From assembly GCA_034429975.1 (NCBI GenBank), contig DAOUFM010000146.1, positions 186,001 through 250,000 on the forward strand: 64,000 nucleotides of DNA. The letters are read 5' to 3'. Made by a program: the position numbers and the translations under genes. Every line of letters starts with the position of its first letter. The stretch's first letter is position 1. Shown one piece after another: positions 43,258-51,155 of the stretch. This DNA is from UBA6170 sp034429975 (GTDB taxonomy: Bacteria; Chloroflexota; Anaerolineae; Anaerolineales; Anaerolineaceae). The notes beneath the pieces are model-generated. The model was not told the DNA's origin. It ran no database searches and was given only the letters and a program-made list of their open reading frames with translations.

Positions 43258-45486
43258 ATGAAAATCGACGCCTTAATGGAATTGCTGCCTGAAAATTACA
43301 ATTTTGTTGACCGTGAGCTGGTCATGAAAGCCTATAAATTTGCAGAAAAAGCCCATGAAGGACAAAGTCGGGTTTCCGGGGAACCATATATCACCCATTG
43401 TGTCTCTGTTGCGGCCATTCTGGCGGAATTAAAGGTGCCACCAGCCGTGTTAATCGCTGGCTTATTACACGACACCGTCGAAGACAGTACCACCACTATT
43501 CTCGATATCAAGAACAATTTTGGGGAAGAAGTATCCCGTCTGGTTGATGGGGTCACAAAATTAACCAATTTACCCCGCGTCTCACGCGGCGATCAGATAA
43601 AACATGATCCGAATGATCCCTCTGCAGCCGAAGAGGCTGAACCCGACGACCACGAAGATATTTTTCCCGCCGTGCGCGATCGTAAGAAAGATCTGACCAA
43701 CGAAACTCTTCGAAAGGTTTTTCTGGCAATGGGAGATGATATTCGGGTTGTATTAATCAAATTAGCGGATCGCTTGCACAATATGCGCACGCTGGGATAC
43801 ATGCCTGAAAACAAACGCAAGAGAATTGCCCAGGAAACCCTCGATATTTTTGCGCCATTGGCTAACCGCCTGGGTATCTGGCAAGTCAAATGGGAGCTGG
43901 AAGATCTGGGGTTCCGTTATGTCAACCCAGAGCGCTACAAAGAGATTGCTAACAATTTATCGATCCGGCGCGGCGATCGGGAGCATGAAATTAATCAGAT
44001 CAAAGATAACCTGAGAAAGATTTTGTTGAATTCCGGTATCAAAAATGTTGAAATTTCCGGCCGATCGAAGCATATTTACTCCATTTACAAGAAAATGGTT
44101 GAAAAGAACAAACCCTTTGACATGGTGATGGATTTACGCGGGGTACGCTTAATCGTTGAAGATATCCCCAGTTGTTACGCTGCCTTGGGTGTGATCCACA
44201 CTCGCTGGCGTCCCATCCCGCATGAATTTGATGACTACATTGCAGCGCCAAAGGATAATTTTTATCAAAGCCTGCATACCGCCATCATCTATGAAGATGG
44301 CAAACCACTGGAAGTTCAGATTCGAACCGCTGAGATGAACCAGAATGCCGAGTTCGGGATCGCTGCCCATTGGCGTTATAAAGAAAGAGGTCCGCGCGAT
44401 CAAACTTACGAACAGCGCATCAACTGGCTGCGGCGTCTGATGGAATGGCGCCAGGAAGTGGAAGACGCCCAGGAATTTGTGGACGGCATGAAAAGCGATG
44501 TCTTTCAGGACCGCGTTTACATCTTCACCCCACGCGGCGATATCATCGATCTGCCTTCCGGCGCTACCCCCATCGACTTCGCTTACCACGTTCACACCGA
44601 GATTGGTAATCGCTGTCGTGGAGCCAAGGTCAACGGGAAATTAGTCTCTCTGGACTACGCCCTAAAAACCGGGGACCAGGTGGAAATTTTAACTGCCAAA
44701 CAGGGCGGACCCAGTCGAGACTGGCTAAATTCCAACCTGGGTCTGGTAAGAACCCAACGAGCTAAATCCAAAATCAGAAACTGGTTTAAAAAGCAGGATC
44801 GCGATCAAAATGCCACCCAGGGCAAATTAATGCTGGAGCGAGAAATAAAACGCCTAGGATTGAAAATTTCCAGCCTGGAAGAGCTGCTGCCCAATTATGA
44901 CCTCAAACGTCTGGAAGATCTCTACGTTGGGATTGGCTGCGGTGATATTTCCATCGGACGGCTGATCAATCAGTTAATCGACAATGAACCCCAAACGGAA
45001 GATCCTTTATTCATTCCGAAACCTGGCGTGGACAGACCCGTTTCGAGCGATTCAATCACTGTCCTCGGATTAAAAGGTTTGTTGACTGTCATGGCCAGGT
45101 GTTGCAAACCCGCTCCCGGGGATGACATTGTCGGGTATATCACCAGGGGGCGTGGCGCCACCATTCACCGTGCCGATTGCCCCAATATTCTGCGATTAAA
45201 TGACAAGGAAAGAATCGTCAAAGTCTCCTGGGGCGAACTGCAAAAAACATATCCGGTTGCCATTCAGGTAAAAGCTTACGACCGCCAGGGATTAATGGGC
45301 GATATTTCCAATGTTTTGAGCGCAGAGGGTGGAAATTTAGTTGACATTGAACTCAAAGTTTCTCATAATTTAGCAGCAATCAAGCTGGTCGTGGAGGTCA
45401 GCGATATTTCTCAACTCAGCCGTTTATTGACACGGATTGAGAACTTACCGAATGTCATGGAAGCATATCGCATGCGCTCAGCATAA
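43258..45486 (+). CDS. Bifunctional (p)ppGpp synthetase/hydrolase of the RelA/SpoT family
   Basis: Makes and degrades the stringent-response alarmone. 742 residues in long RSH order: HD hydrolase with HDTVED at 71-76 (intact), synthetase domain with GRSKHIYSIYKKM, DLRGVRLIVED and QSLHTAI, TGS domain (FTPRGDIIDLPSGATPIDFAYHVH), and a C-terminal ACT domain (AYDRQGLMGDISNVLSAE). Intact motifs in both catalytic domains suggest both activities. A stretch of about 30 acidic residues (around 118-140) interrupts the HD domain and is unusual. The ATG follows AGAGAG, with a TATAAT box at 43236-43241. Confidence 0.95.
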   Translation: MKIDALMELLPENYNFVDRELVMKAYKFAEKAHEGQSRVSGEPYITHCVSVAAILAELKVPPAVLIAGLLHDTVEDSTTTILDIKNNFGEEVSRLVDGVTKLTNLPRVSRGDQIKHDPNDPSAAEEAEPDDHEDIFPAVRDRKKDLTNETLRKVFLAMGDDIRVVLIKLADRLHNMRTLGYMPENKRKRIAQETLDIFAPLANRLGIWQVKWELEDLGFRYVNPERYKEIANNLSIRRGDREHEINQIKDNLRKILLNSGIKNVEISGRSKHIYSIYKKMVEKNKPFDMVMDLRGVRLIVEDIPSCYAALGVIHTRWRPIPHEFDDYIAAPKDNFYQSLHTAIIYEDGKPLEVQIRTAEMNQNAEFGIAAHWRYKERGPRDQTYEQRINWLRRLMEWRQEVEDAQEFVDGMKSDVFQDRVYIFTPRGDIIDLPSGATPIDFAYHVHTEIGNRCRGAKVNGKLVSLDYALKTGDQVEILTAKQGGPSRDWLNSNLGLVRTQRAKSKIRNWFKKQDRDQNATQGKLMLEREIKRLGLKISSLEELLPNYDLKRLEDLYVGIGCGDISIGRLINQLIDNEPQTEDPLFIPKPGVDRPVSSDSITVLGLKGLLTVMARCCKPAPGDDIVGYITRGRGATIHRADCPNILRLNDKERIVKVSWGELQKTYPVAIQVKAYDRQGLMGDISNVLSAEGGNLVDIELKVSHNLAAIKLVVEVSDISQLSRLLTRIENLPNVMEAYRMRSA

Positions 45487-45503
45487 ATTCTTTGGGGTGA
45501 ATA

Positions 45504-46736
45504 TTGGAACATTTATTATCCGTTGAACAAGCTAGAAAAATTATTTTAAGTAATTTCAAAAAGAATAAAAGCACCACAATACCCCTGGAACAGGCCAATG
45601 GAAAAGTCCTGGCAGCCGATGTCTTTGCTATCTTTAACCAGCCCCCATTCAGCAATTCCAGTATGGATGGATTTGCCGTGAAAGCGGAAGATACCCGCCA
45701 TGCCACTCCTGATCAACCAGTCGAGCTCGTAGTCATCGAAGACATTGCCGCCGGCTATCATCCGAAATCGCAAATTAACAATGGCCAATCCTCCCGAATC
45801 ATGACCGGTGGTCCGCTCCCTCCTGGTGCAAATGCCGTTATCCCGGTCGAAAAAACAAATTTTTCCGATCGGTACAACCAGAGAGCCAGGCCCTCCTCGG
45901 TTCTCATCTACAAGCCCGCCAACCGCGGAGATAATGTCCGCCCAGAAGGGCAGGATATCCATCAGGGAGAGAAAATCTTTCAGCAAGCCCACAAATTGCG
46001 AGCACAGGATCTCGGGTCTCTGGCCGCCCAGGGTATTGCTGAGGTGGAAGTGGTTAAGAACCCGGTGATTGCCCTGCTTTCCTCGGGTGATGAGCTCCTC
46101 AAACCCGGCGATCCGTTAGTACCAGGGAAAATCTTCGATTCCAACACCATCACCATAAAAACCTTGCTGGAATCGTTTGGAGCCTCCGTGATTAATCTGG
46201 GCGTGGCAAAGGATGATGTCCGCGATATTAAAGCTAAACTGGATTTAATCAATGATCTTGATTTGGACCTTCTGATTTCAACGGCCGGAGTCAGTGTCGG
46301 CGTATTCGATTTAATCCGGGATGTCATTCTGGATAACGGCAAATTGAATTTCTGGAAGGTGAATATGCGTCCCGGTAAACCGCTGACTTTTGGCGAGTTC
46401 CAAAATGTCCCCTTTATCGGCTTACCAGGTAACCCAGTCTCGGCCTTTGTGTCTTCGTTAGTGTTTGTCAAACCGGTTATTCAGCACCTTTTAGGGATAG
46501 ACCAAAAAGAAGAATTATTCAAAACCGTTGTAGATGAAGAAATTTCATCAGATGGCAGAGAAAGTTATTTAAGGGCTGAAATTCGTATTGTGAACGGAGT
46601 CTACCACGCCAGGTTAGCCAGTCACCAGGGCTCTGCAAACATCTTATCATTAGTTTATGCAAATGCTTTACTGATTATTCCTGCTGGGGTAAAATCCGTG
46701 CCTGAAGGAAAAACAGTCGATTTCTTTTGGATTTAA
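45504..46736 (+). CDS. moeA: Molybdopterin molybdotransferase MoeA
   Basis: Inserts molybdate into adenylylated molybdopterin. 410 residues starting with TTG after GGGGTGA. Conserved features are the N-terminal NSSMDGFAV, the SGDEL and DSNTITIK motifs of the central MogA-like domain, STAGVSVGVFDLI, MRPGKPLTFG and GLPGNPVSAFV, then a C-terminal beta domain. It lies 17 bases after the RSH gene and 4 bases before a VKOR gene. No other molybdenum-cofactor gene is present in the window, so the molybdoenzyme it serves is not visible here. Confidence 0.94.
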   Translation: MEHLLSVEQARKIILSNFKKNKSTTIPLEQANGKVLAADVFAIFNQPPFSNSSMDGFAVKAEDTRHATPDQPVELVVIEDIAAGYHPKSQINNGQSSRIMTGGPLPPGANAVIPVEKTNFSDRYNQRARPSSVLIYKPANRGDNVRPEGQDIHQGEKIFQQAHKLRAQDLGSLAAQGIAEVEVVKNPVIALLSSGDELLKPGDPLVPGKIFDSNTITIKTLLESFGASVINLGVAKDDVRDIKAKLDLINDLDLDLLISTAGVSVGVFDLIRDVILDNGKLNFWKVNMRPGKPLTFGEFQNVPFIGLPGNPVSAFVSSLVFVKPVIQHLLGIDQKEELFKTVVDEEISSDGRESYLRAEIRIVNGVYHARLASHQGSANILSLVYANALLIIPAGVKSVPEGKTVDFFWI

Positions 46737-46740
46737 CCCT

Positions 46741-47172
46741 ATGAAATTAAAAAAAGCTACTCTCATTATTGCCTGTTTGGGCGTTTTGGACGCCATTTAT
46801 CTCTCAATCATCAAATTCACCAACAACAAAGCGATGTGTATTCCAGGAGTCGGCGATTGCTGGTCGGTCAACAACAGCCGCTATTCCGAATTCCTCGGGA
46901 TTCCCATCTCCATCTTTGGCGCTTTGGCTTATCTGTGCATCATCGGACTTTTGTTATTCTCTAAGAAAAACAAAATTTTGGCGGAATATGCCAGCATTTT
47001 CATATTCGGAATCTCCCTGGCCGGCTTCCTTTTCTCAATGTACTTGACATACTTACAATTTGCTGTTATTAACGCTGTCTGTCCATTTTGCATTTTATCA
47101 GCATGCACAATGACGACGGTTTTTATTCTTTCGCTCATCAATTTAGTCAGAGAACAAAAAGAATTAACTTAG
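46741..47172 (+). CDS. Vitamin K epoxide reductase-family membrane protein
   Basis: VKOR homologues re-oxidise disulfide-forming proteins in the cell envelope using quinones. 143 residues with four membrane helices. The external loop has a Cys pair (CIPGVGDC) followed by the conserved Trp-Ser and the S..SEFLGIPIS stretch; the membrane active site CPFC sits near residue 120. The gene starts 4 bases after moeA and so is translated in the same unit. No thioredoxin domain is fused and no DsbA partner is adjacent, so the oxidant chain is completed elsewhere. Confidence 0.9.
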   Translation: MKLKKATLIIACLGVLDAIYLSIIKFTNNKAMCIPGVGDCWSVNNSRYSEFLGIPISIFGALAYLCIIGLLLFSKKNKILAEYASIFIFGISLAGFLFSMYLTYLQFAVINAVCPFCILSACTMTTVFILSLINLVREQKELT

Positions 47173-47202
47173 ATTTTTTGATTTACTAGGAGGAAAAATA
47201 AT

Positions 47203-47442
47203 ATGCCAAAAATTCGATGTCATTATGAAGACTGTGAATTTTTAGACGAAGGATTTTGTTCGGCCGCACTGATCGAACTGGATCCGGATAAAGGATGTTT
47301 GACCTACCAACCGACTGCCGATGCTATTTCCGAAGAAACCTGGGACAACGACGAAGACGACGAATTGGACGAATGGGGTGACATCACCAGCCTGGACGAA
47401 GAAGACGAAGACGACTGGCTGGATGAGGATGAAGAGTATTAG
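47203..47442 (+). CDS. Small acidic protein with four N-terminal cysteines
   Basis: 79 residues. The N-terminal half holds cysteines at 6, 11, 19 and 32 in a compact arrangement (RCHYEDCEF...GFCSA...KGCLTY), which might bind a metal. The C-terminal half is dominated by Asp, Glu and Trp, with about 25 acidic residues in the last 35. The ATG has AGGAGG upstream. A terminator follows. Family not recognised; it could be a metal-binding or nucleic-acid-mimicking regulator, but this is only inferred from composition. It is last in the RSH-moeA-VKOR run. Confidence 0.75.
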   Translation: MPKIRCHYEDCEFLDEGFCSAALIELDPDKGCLTYQPTADAISEETWDNDEDDELDEWGDITSLDEEDEDDWLDEDEEY

Positions 47443-47466
47443 AAGGTTGTGAAGTAATTCATTTTT

Positions 47467-47500
47467 CGAAAAAGGGCTGGCAATTTGTGCCAGTCTTTTA
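47467..47500. terminator. Intrinsic terminator between the acidic protein gene and the restriction locus
   Basis: GAAAAAGGGCTGGCA pairs with TGCCAGTCTTTTAC-side bases around ATTTG, with a core CTGGCA/TGCCAG. It separates the plus-strand run from the res gene that ends at 47543 on minus. Confidence 0.75.
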
Positions 47501-47542
47501 CTTTAAAAAACTAACTTGATTTTCAACTATTAGACAATTTTT

Positions 47543-50233
47543 TTAATCTCTATATTGCCTAAAAATCTCAAGCATTGTAGAAAAATTTTTGGGGCGATAT
47601 TTTTCAAAATTTTCCTGATCTACAAAAGCATAATCGTATAGAGTAACCGATTGAATCTTATTAATATCTTCGCACCATTGAGCAAGTCTTTTCATTTTTA
47701 AAGGCACCTCCAAATCTTCTTGACCTTTTGTTTCAACGATAACGATTTTATTATCAAATGTTTTTACAAAAAAATCAGGATAATAATTAGAGATGTCACC
47801 ATCTGAATTAATGTAGTCTAGTTTGAAATGAACTGCTAAAAAGTTTTTTGTGTAAGAAATAACATCTTCACAATTTTCGAGAAAATTAGAAAATTCCAAC
47901 TCAAAATTGGAGTCTCCTATGATTTTAGTAAATACACTCTTCTTTGGAATGATATATCCTTGATCTCTTACCATAAAAGGGCGTGTTTTGCTTAATTTAA
48001 TATAATCCCGAATTTCAGCATCACCTTTCTCGCTTATTGTTAAATCATTAATTGCTTTTTTGAATGTCTCAAAAACTGTTTTGGTAACAGGTAATTCAGA
48101 AAGGTTTCGTAAAGTGTTGGGATCTTCCAATTTCACTGTTTCATTAAAAAGCTTACTCTGGATAAATTCTTTCACTTTGCCGTATAAAATATCATAACCA
48201 CTCACCAAACGCATTTCTCGCATTACTGTTTGAGCAAAAAAACCAATGACCTGCCGATAGTCAGCTGTACCTGCTGTATCTAAAATAGTCGTATGTGTGA
48301 TTTCGCCTGTTGTAATATCTTTAAATACGATTTCTCGTTGTTCGGCTTCAGTATATTGCAGATAAGCCTTCGGTTGAAAATAAAATTGATTCACGTTTAA
48401 ATCTGCAAGTTTTTTGTATTCCCTATATATTCTAGGAGTAAGGACTGGAACATCAAAATCAAGAGATGCTATATCTTTTTTTACATTTTCATTATCAACT
48501 TCTACGATTAGAGGTGCAATCGCTGGATTTCTATCTCCCATTGGTTTTCGGTCCAAAATCACACCCTCAACATTGATAGAGTTAACAAAATCCATGAATG
48601 CATCAGTGCCAACCACACTGACGTACTCTTCTAAGTCTGTTTCAGGGTACATTCTCCGCAGCCCGCGTCCCAAAGTTTGTTCTGGAAGAATGTTTGCGGC
48701 AGCGGAATAGGCGCGCAATCCTACGATAGTGGTGACATTGCGAACATCCCAGCCTTCCTTAAGCATCATGACTGAGACTATTGCTTTATATGGGCTATCA
48801 GGTTTATCAATTTCATTAGCTTGTTTGCGCAGAAACTCCAATTCCTCTTTCGCTTTTCCTGATTGTGATTCGGAAATTTCTCCATTGTTTTTGGTATGAA
48901 TCACCAATACAGAATCCTTCGTTTCAAATTCCGAATAGTGCGCATATAGATAACTCGCCACATCATCACAATTCCGGGTGTCGTCGGTCATGATGAAGAG
49001 GATGGCTTTTTTATTCATCTTCTGGTGTTCTTCGTAAGCCTTGCGCCACTCAATCACGCCCAGATGGATATAATCGGCGTATTTTTCAGTGAACTTTGCG
49101 GATTGATTTTCGTGTAATTTGGCTCGACTGGCATCATCAGGAAGAACTGGATGCTTGACAACATTCTGCTTAATGGCTTCAACGAGCGGATAATCTGAAA
49201 TAGTTTGGACAAAGATAGAGCCATTATTATGTTTAGGGGTGGCAGTCACATCAATCTGTAGTGATAAATGCGAATCTTTCTGAAGTAATCGATTGTGAAT
49301 ATCTTCAATCGACTTAAACCAGGCCATCCTTGGGTCATGGATGTGATGTGCTTCATCATTAAGTACCATTAATTCATCAATATCCCGAATAATCATGCCT
49401 AAATCTACTTTTGAGTCGGTCGTTGCACCCACTGGTCGAGGTCCCAGGAAATAGTCCATTGTATTCTCATCATCAATCGATGGAGGAATATCATTACTGG
49501 CATATATACGATGGATATTTGTCAGGAAAATGTTACCGGTAGGCCGAGTGATTCGAACCTCATCCTGAATGTGCAAGTTAAGCTGGAAATCATTGCGCCA
49601 GTCATGCCCTTCAAAACCATTATCCGGAATGACCGGATCCTCAAAAAAGATACGTAACCCTTGAAAGTCTTTGTAGATCCGATCCAAAACAATAATATTC
49701 GGAGTGATAACCAGAAAATTCCGGGAAAGGTCAGAAGTTGGCTCATAAAGCTTATGAAAAAAACTCCAAGCGATTACAAGACTAAGAACCTTGGTTTTTC
49801 CTGACCCTGTTGCCATTTTAATCACAAAACGTCGCCATGATTCATCAAAGAAACTGGCAGACAATTGTCCGGTGCTATCAAATCGCATCAAATCATACTT
49901 ATCACGAGCTTCAACCACATCTATCAGATAAATAATTGTTTCAAGTGCTTCCCGTTGAGCGAAGTAATAATTAAATTCAAGATCTTCACTATTCGGCTTG
50001 GATATCAGATGAGGTGTAAGAAACCACCATTTTAGTAAATTACGGCTAGTTTCTGTAGCCCCAACATAGCCACCTTCGCGGAATTCTTTAACTTTACGCC
50101 TTAATTGCGATACAAGCGGGGGGATCAATTTATCCATACTTGTATCACGTAACGCTTCATCCGCTGGAAACCAGCGAATAGAGGGGTCGAGGATTGCATG
50201 AGGTGAGGTTGGAAATTCTGAATGGATTGCCAT
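47543..50233 (-). CDS. Type III restriction enzyme, Res subunit
   Basis: ATP-dependent restriction endonuclease of 896 residues. A DEAD/SF2 translocase has Walker A ATGSGKT near residue 141, Walker B NDEAHH, and motif VI QTLGRGLRRMYP. The C-terminal nuclease is a PD-(D/E)xK domain: YPDFFV...IVIVETKGQ. Res works in complex with Mod and cleaves between two inversely oriented unmethylated sites. It ends the mod-KilA-N-res set and starts 2 bases after the KilA-N gene. Length is within the normal 850-1000 range; all core motifs are present, so it appears functional. Confidence 0.93.
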   Translation of the reverse strand: MAIHSEFPTSPHAILDPSIRWFPADEALRDTSMDKLIPPLVSQLRRKVKEFREGGYVGATETSRNLLKWWFLTPHLISKPNSEDLEFNYYFAQREALETIIYLIDVVEARDKYDLMRFDSTGQLSASFFDESWRRFVIKMATGSGKTKVLSLVIAWSFFHKLYEPTSDLSRNFLVITPNIIVLDRIYKDFQGLRIFFEDPVIPDNGFEGHDWRNDFQLNLHIQDEVRITRPTGNIFLTNIHRIYASNDIPPSIDDENTMDYFLGPRPVGATTDSKVDLGMIIRDIDELMVLNDEAHHIHDPRMAWFKSIEDIHNRLLQKDSHLSLQIDVTATPKHNNGSIFVQTISDYPLVEAIKQNVVKHPVLPDDASRAKLHENQSAKFTEKYADYIHLGVIEWRKAYEEHQKMNKKAILFIMTDDTRNCDDVASYLYAHYSEFETKDSVLVIHTKNNGEISESQSGKAKEELEFLRKQANEIDKPDSPYKAIVSVMMLKEGWDVRNVTTIVGLRAYSAAANILPEQTLGRGLRRMYPETDLEEYVSVVGTDAFMDFVNSINVEGVILDRKPMGDRNPAIAPLIVEVDNENVKKDIASLDFDVPVLTPRIYREYKKLADLNVNQFYFQPKAYLQYTEAEQREIVFKDITTGEITHTTILDTAGTADYRQVIGFFAQTVMREMRLVSGYDILYGKVKEFIQSKLFNETVKLEDPNTLRNLSELPVTKTVFETFKKAINDLTISEKGDAEIRDYIKLSKTRPFMVRDQGYIIPKKSVFTKIIGDSNFELEFSNFLENCEDVISYTKNFLAVHFKLDYINSDGDISNYYPDFFVKTFDNKIVIVETKGQEDLEVPLKMKRLAQWCEDINKIQSVTLYDYAFVDQENFEKYRPKNFSTMLEIFRQYRD

Positions 50234-50235
50234 AA

Positions 50236-51060
50236 TTATTCCTCCCCTGATGTTAATTCGTTAACTTGTGGATCTGCAGCCAGAAGATTCATTTGTTGAA
50301 TTGCGATTTGATTTAATTTGAGCAAGCGCTGAGGTTGATCGATCTTCTGTTGGATGAAAAGCGCGTTTAATGTTTCGAGGTTGGACAGGCAAACGAGTTG
50401 GGCTGCGGTGGCAAAATCGCGGATATTGCCTGAAAGATCAGGATTCTGTTCGCGCCACTCTTTGGCTGTGATCCCGAACAAAGCCATATTCAAAACATCG
50501 GCTTCGGATGCGTAGATGAAATTGGCTTTTTGGCTGGTAATTTGAGGGGGAATGAGATTTTGTTTGATGGCATCGGTGTGGATACGATAATTTATTTTTG
50601 CCAGGTTGCGGCGGATATCCCAGTCGAGTTGTTTGTGCTCCTGTTCTTTAAGCCGCTCAAATTCTTTGATTAGATAGAGTTTAAATTCCACTGAAATCCA
50701 GGAAGCAAACTCGAAGGCAATATCTGGGTGGGCATAGGTACCCCCATAACGGCCGGATTTGGAAATCAAGCCGATTGCGTTTGTGGATTCGATCCACTTT
50801 TGAGGTGATAGAACAAAGTAATTAGCGCCAGCCTCATTTCTAAACTGGTCGAAATCGACCAGTTTAAAATCCGGGTTGTTTAATTTTTCCCATAACCCAA
50901 GAAATTCTATGGTGCTTTTTGAGCGCATCCAGTTTTTTACGATGTCAGCTGGTGTATCAGGATTACGATGTTTCGCGATATCTGTAATGGAAATAAAATC
51001 CTGCTTATTGATTAATATCACAGAAACTGAATTTCCTTGAACGGTTATTTTTTCTGCCAT
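50236..51060 (-). CDS. KilA-N domain protein between mod and res
   Basis: 274 residues. The first 110 match a KilA-N DNA-binding domain (FISITDIAKHRNPDTPADIVKNWMRSK...EFLGLWEKLNNPDFK...FVLSPQKWIESTNAIGLISKSGRYGGTYAHPDIAFEFASWIS). The C-terminal part is helical with a Lys/Glu-rich segment (YLIKEFERLKEQEH) and a further domain of unknown function. KilA-N proteins are common in phages and in accessory restriction loci. Its tight position between mod and res suggests a regulator or accessory specificity factor of this R-M system. Confidence 0.85.
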   Translation of the reverse strand: MAEKITVQGNSVSVILINKQDFISITDIAKHRNPDTPADIVKNWMRSKSTIEFLGLWEKLNNPDFKLVDFDQFRNEAGANYFVLSPQKWIESTNAIGLISKSGRYGGTYAHPDIAFEFASWISVEFKLYLIKEFERLKEQEHKQLDWDIRRNLAKINYRIHTDAIKQNLIPPQITSQKANFIYASEADVLNMALFGITAKEWREQNPDLSGNIRDFATAAQLVCLSNLETLNALFIQQKIDQPQRLLKLNQIAIQQMNLLAADPQVNELTSGEE

Positions 51061-51155
51061 ATTGATTCCTTTTATGAGCTAAACCCGTCGAATTCGACAG
51101 GGTAGTATCAATGGTTGAAAATTTACCATTGCAATACTTTGAAAAGAACAAATTA

